Source of the DNA: Roseibaca sp. Y0-43
GTDB taxonomy: Bacteria > Pseudomonadota > Alphaproteobacteria > Rhodobacterales > Rhodobacteraceae
Assembly: GCF_020667835.1 (NCBI RefSeq)
Contig: NZ_JAFMPR010000004.1
Span: 240,057-304,056, forward strand
Length of the DNA stretch: 64,000 nt
Direction: 5' to 3'
Shown: positions 63,686 through 64,000 of the stretch, one piece after another
How the letters are laid out: each line of letters starts with the position of its first letter
Numbering within the stretch: the first letter of the stretch is position 1
The notes under the pieces: model-generated
What the model saw: only the letters and a program-made list of their open reading frames with translations
The model's database searches: none
Told to the model about the DNA's origin: nothing
Program-made: the position numbers and the translations under genes

Positions 63686-64000
63686 ATGCCGACTGTTGGC
63701 TGGATCCGCGAAGGTGATCTCGATGCCTTTTACGAGGGCACTGAACGCACCCCTGATCCGTCGCCACCAAAAGGACCGACCTTTCTATGCCCTTTCTGCG
63801 CTTCGGTCTTCGCAACACAGTCCGAGTTCAACGAGCATGTGTATTCGCAACATCGGGTCGAACGTCCAGTTATTACGCTGCGAGGTGTGGAGTTGAACGC
63901 GCATGATGAACCGCTCCGGTTTCGCCGGAGACTGTTGAGTTCGTATTTCAAGCTGCAATTTTGTCTGACTTCAAGGCCTCCTTATATTTCTCCTCGGCTT
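63686..64000 (+). CDS. C2H2 zinc-finger protein, N-terminal part (partial)
   Basis: An open frame begins at ATG 63686, preceded by GAAAGG, and runs without a stop to the last base of the window (105 codons). It starts MPTVGWIREGDLDAFYEG. A zinc-finger motif follows near residue 35: CPFCASVF, then 11 residues on HVYSQH, with spacing close to a C2H2 finger. After it comes RPVITLRGVELNA. Similar N-terminal fingers occur in proteins of defence islands and mobile elements. The function is unknown and the rest lies outside the window. Confidence 0.7.
   Translation, partial: MPTVGWIREGDLDAFYEGTERTPDPSPPKGPTFLCPFCASVFATQSEFNEHVYSQHRVERPVITLRGVELNAHDEPLRFRRRLLSSYFKLQFCLTSRPPYISPRL

Larger units (their letters stand above)
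44116..64000. mobile_element. Integrative defence island (BREX cargo, PrimPol-integrase core), right end outside window
   Basis: From the broken tRNA-Thr onward the gene content changes abruptly from core chromosome to a BREX operon, exonuclease I, a PrimPol-helicase, an AlpA-like regulator and a tyrosine integrase. Codon choice and GC are visibly lower in parts, especially within pglX. The integrase sits at the distal side, facing back into the element, so its attachment site should lie close to or beyond 63.2 kb; no matching att repeat was found before the window ends. The left edge at 44116 is defined by loss of tRNA identity. Confidence 0.8.

Noticed and set aside
44116..64000. A CRISPR array or restriction-modification system in the island
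   Set aside because: No regularly spaced repeats of CRISPR size, no cas genes and no restriction endonuclease gene were seen; the methyltransferase belongs to BREX.

Overview
The window is 64 kb of a GC-rich alphaproteobacterial chromosome, almost certainly from the Rhodobacteraceae/Roseobacter group. The evidence is the soxABCDEF order, hemD-mic60-hemY, phoH-ybeY-corC-lnt, argD-argF next to a DUF2794 gene, and consistent identity of the protein sequences with that group. This placement is inference from gene content and family recognition, not from a database search.

Positions 1-6.8 kb hold the end of a thiosulfate/sulfur oxidation cluster (partial soxA, then soxB, soxC, soxD, soxE, soxF), with mRNA hairpins at several gene borders and a clear terminator after soxF. 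From 6.8 to 13.5 kb a translationally coupled minus-strand operon encodes a MoxR ATPase, a DUF58 protein, a BatA/DUF4159 membrane protein and a glutamine-amidotransferase-like membrane protein. From 13.5 to 44.0 kb lies ordinary core chromosome: deoA, lnt-corC-ybeY-phoH, a multi-pass membrane protein, smc, an MFS transporter, a flavoprotein, miaB, lrgAB, smpB, an NYN protein, glutathione-dependent formaldehyde dehydrogenase, argD, argF, selO, EVE and YciI proteins, gpsA, tsaD and hemD-mic60-hemY. Three copies of a small GC-rich palindromic repeat are scattered here.

At 44.1 kb the core chromosome is broken inside a tRNA-Thr gene. A 39-nt tRNA 5' half is followed about 97 bp later by a complete tRNA-Thr(CGU), and then by a mobile defence island that runs past the right end of the window. 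Its cargo is a complete BREX phage-defence operon in type 1 order (brxA, brxB, brxC, pglX, pglZ, brxL, minus strand), led by a small ribbon-helix-helix regulator. A divergently transcribed exonuclease I gene sits on the other side of the shared promoter region. Next comes a replication/integration module: inverted arrays of 9-bp repeats, a PrimPol-helicase gene, an AlpA-like excisionase/regulator, a hypothetical protein and a tyrosine integrase. The start of a C2H2 zinc-finger protein gene runs off the end.

The most interesting part is the island. It looks like a self-replicating, satellite-like integrative element that carries BREX. It has an uncommon leading regulator with a candidate operator, an associated ExoI, an iteron-like inverted repeat structure between exoI and primpol, and start-site hairpins that may sequester the ribosome binding sites of both the excisionase-like gene and the integrase.
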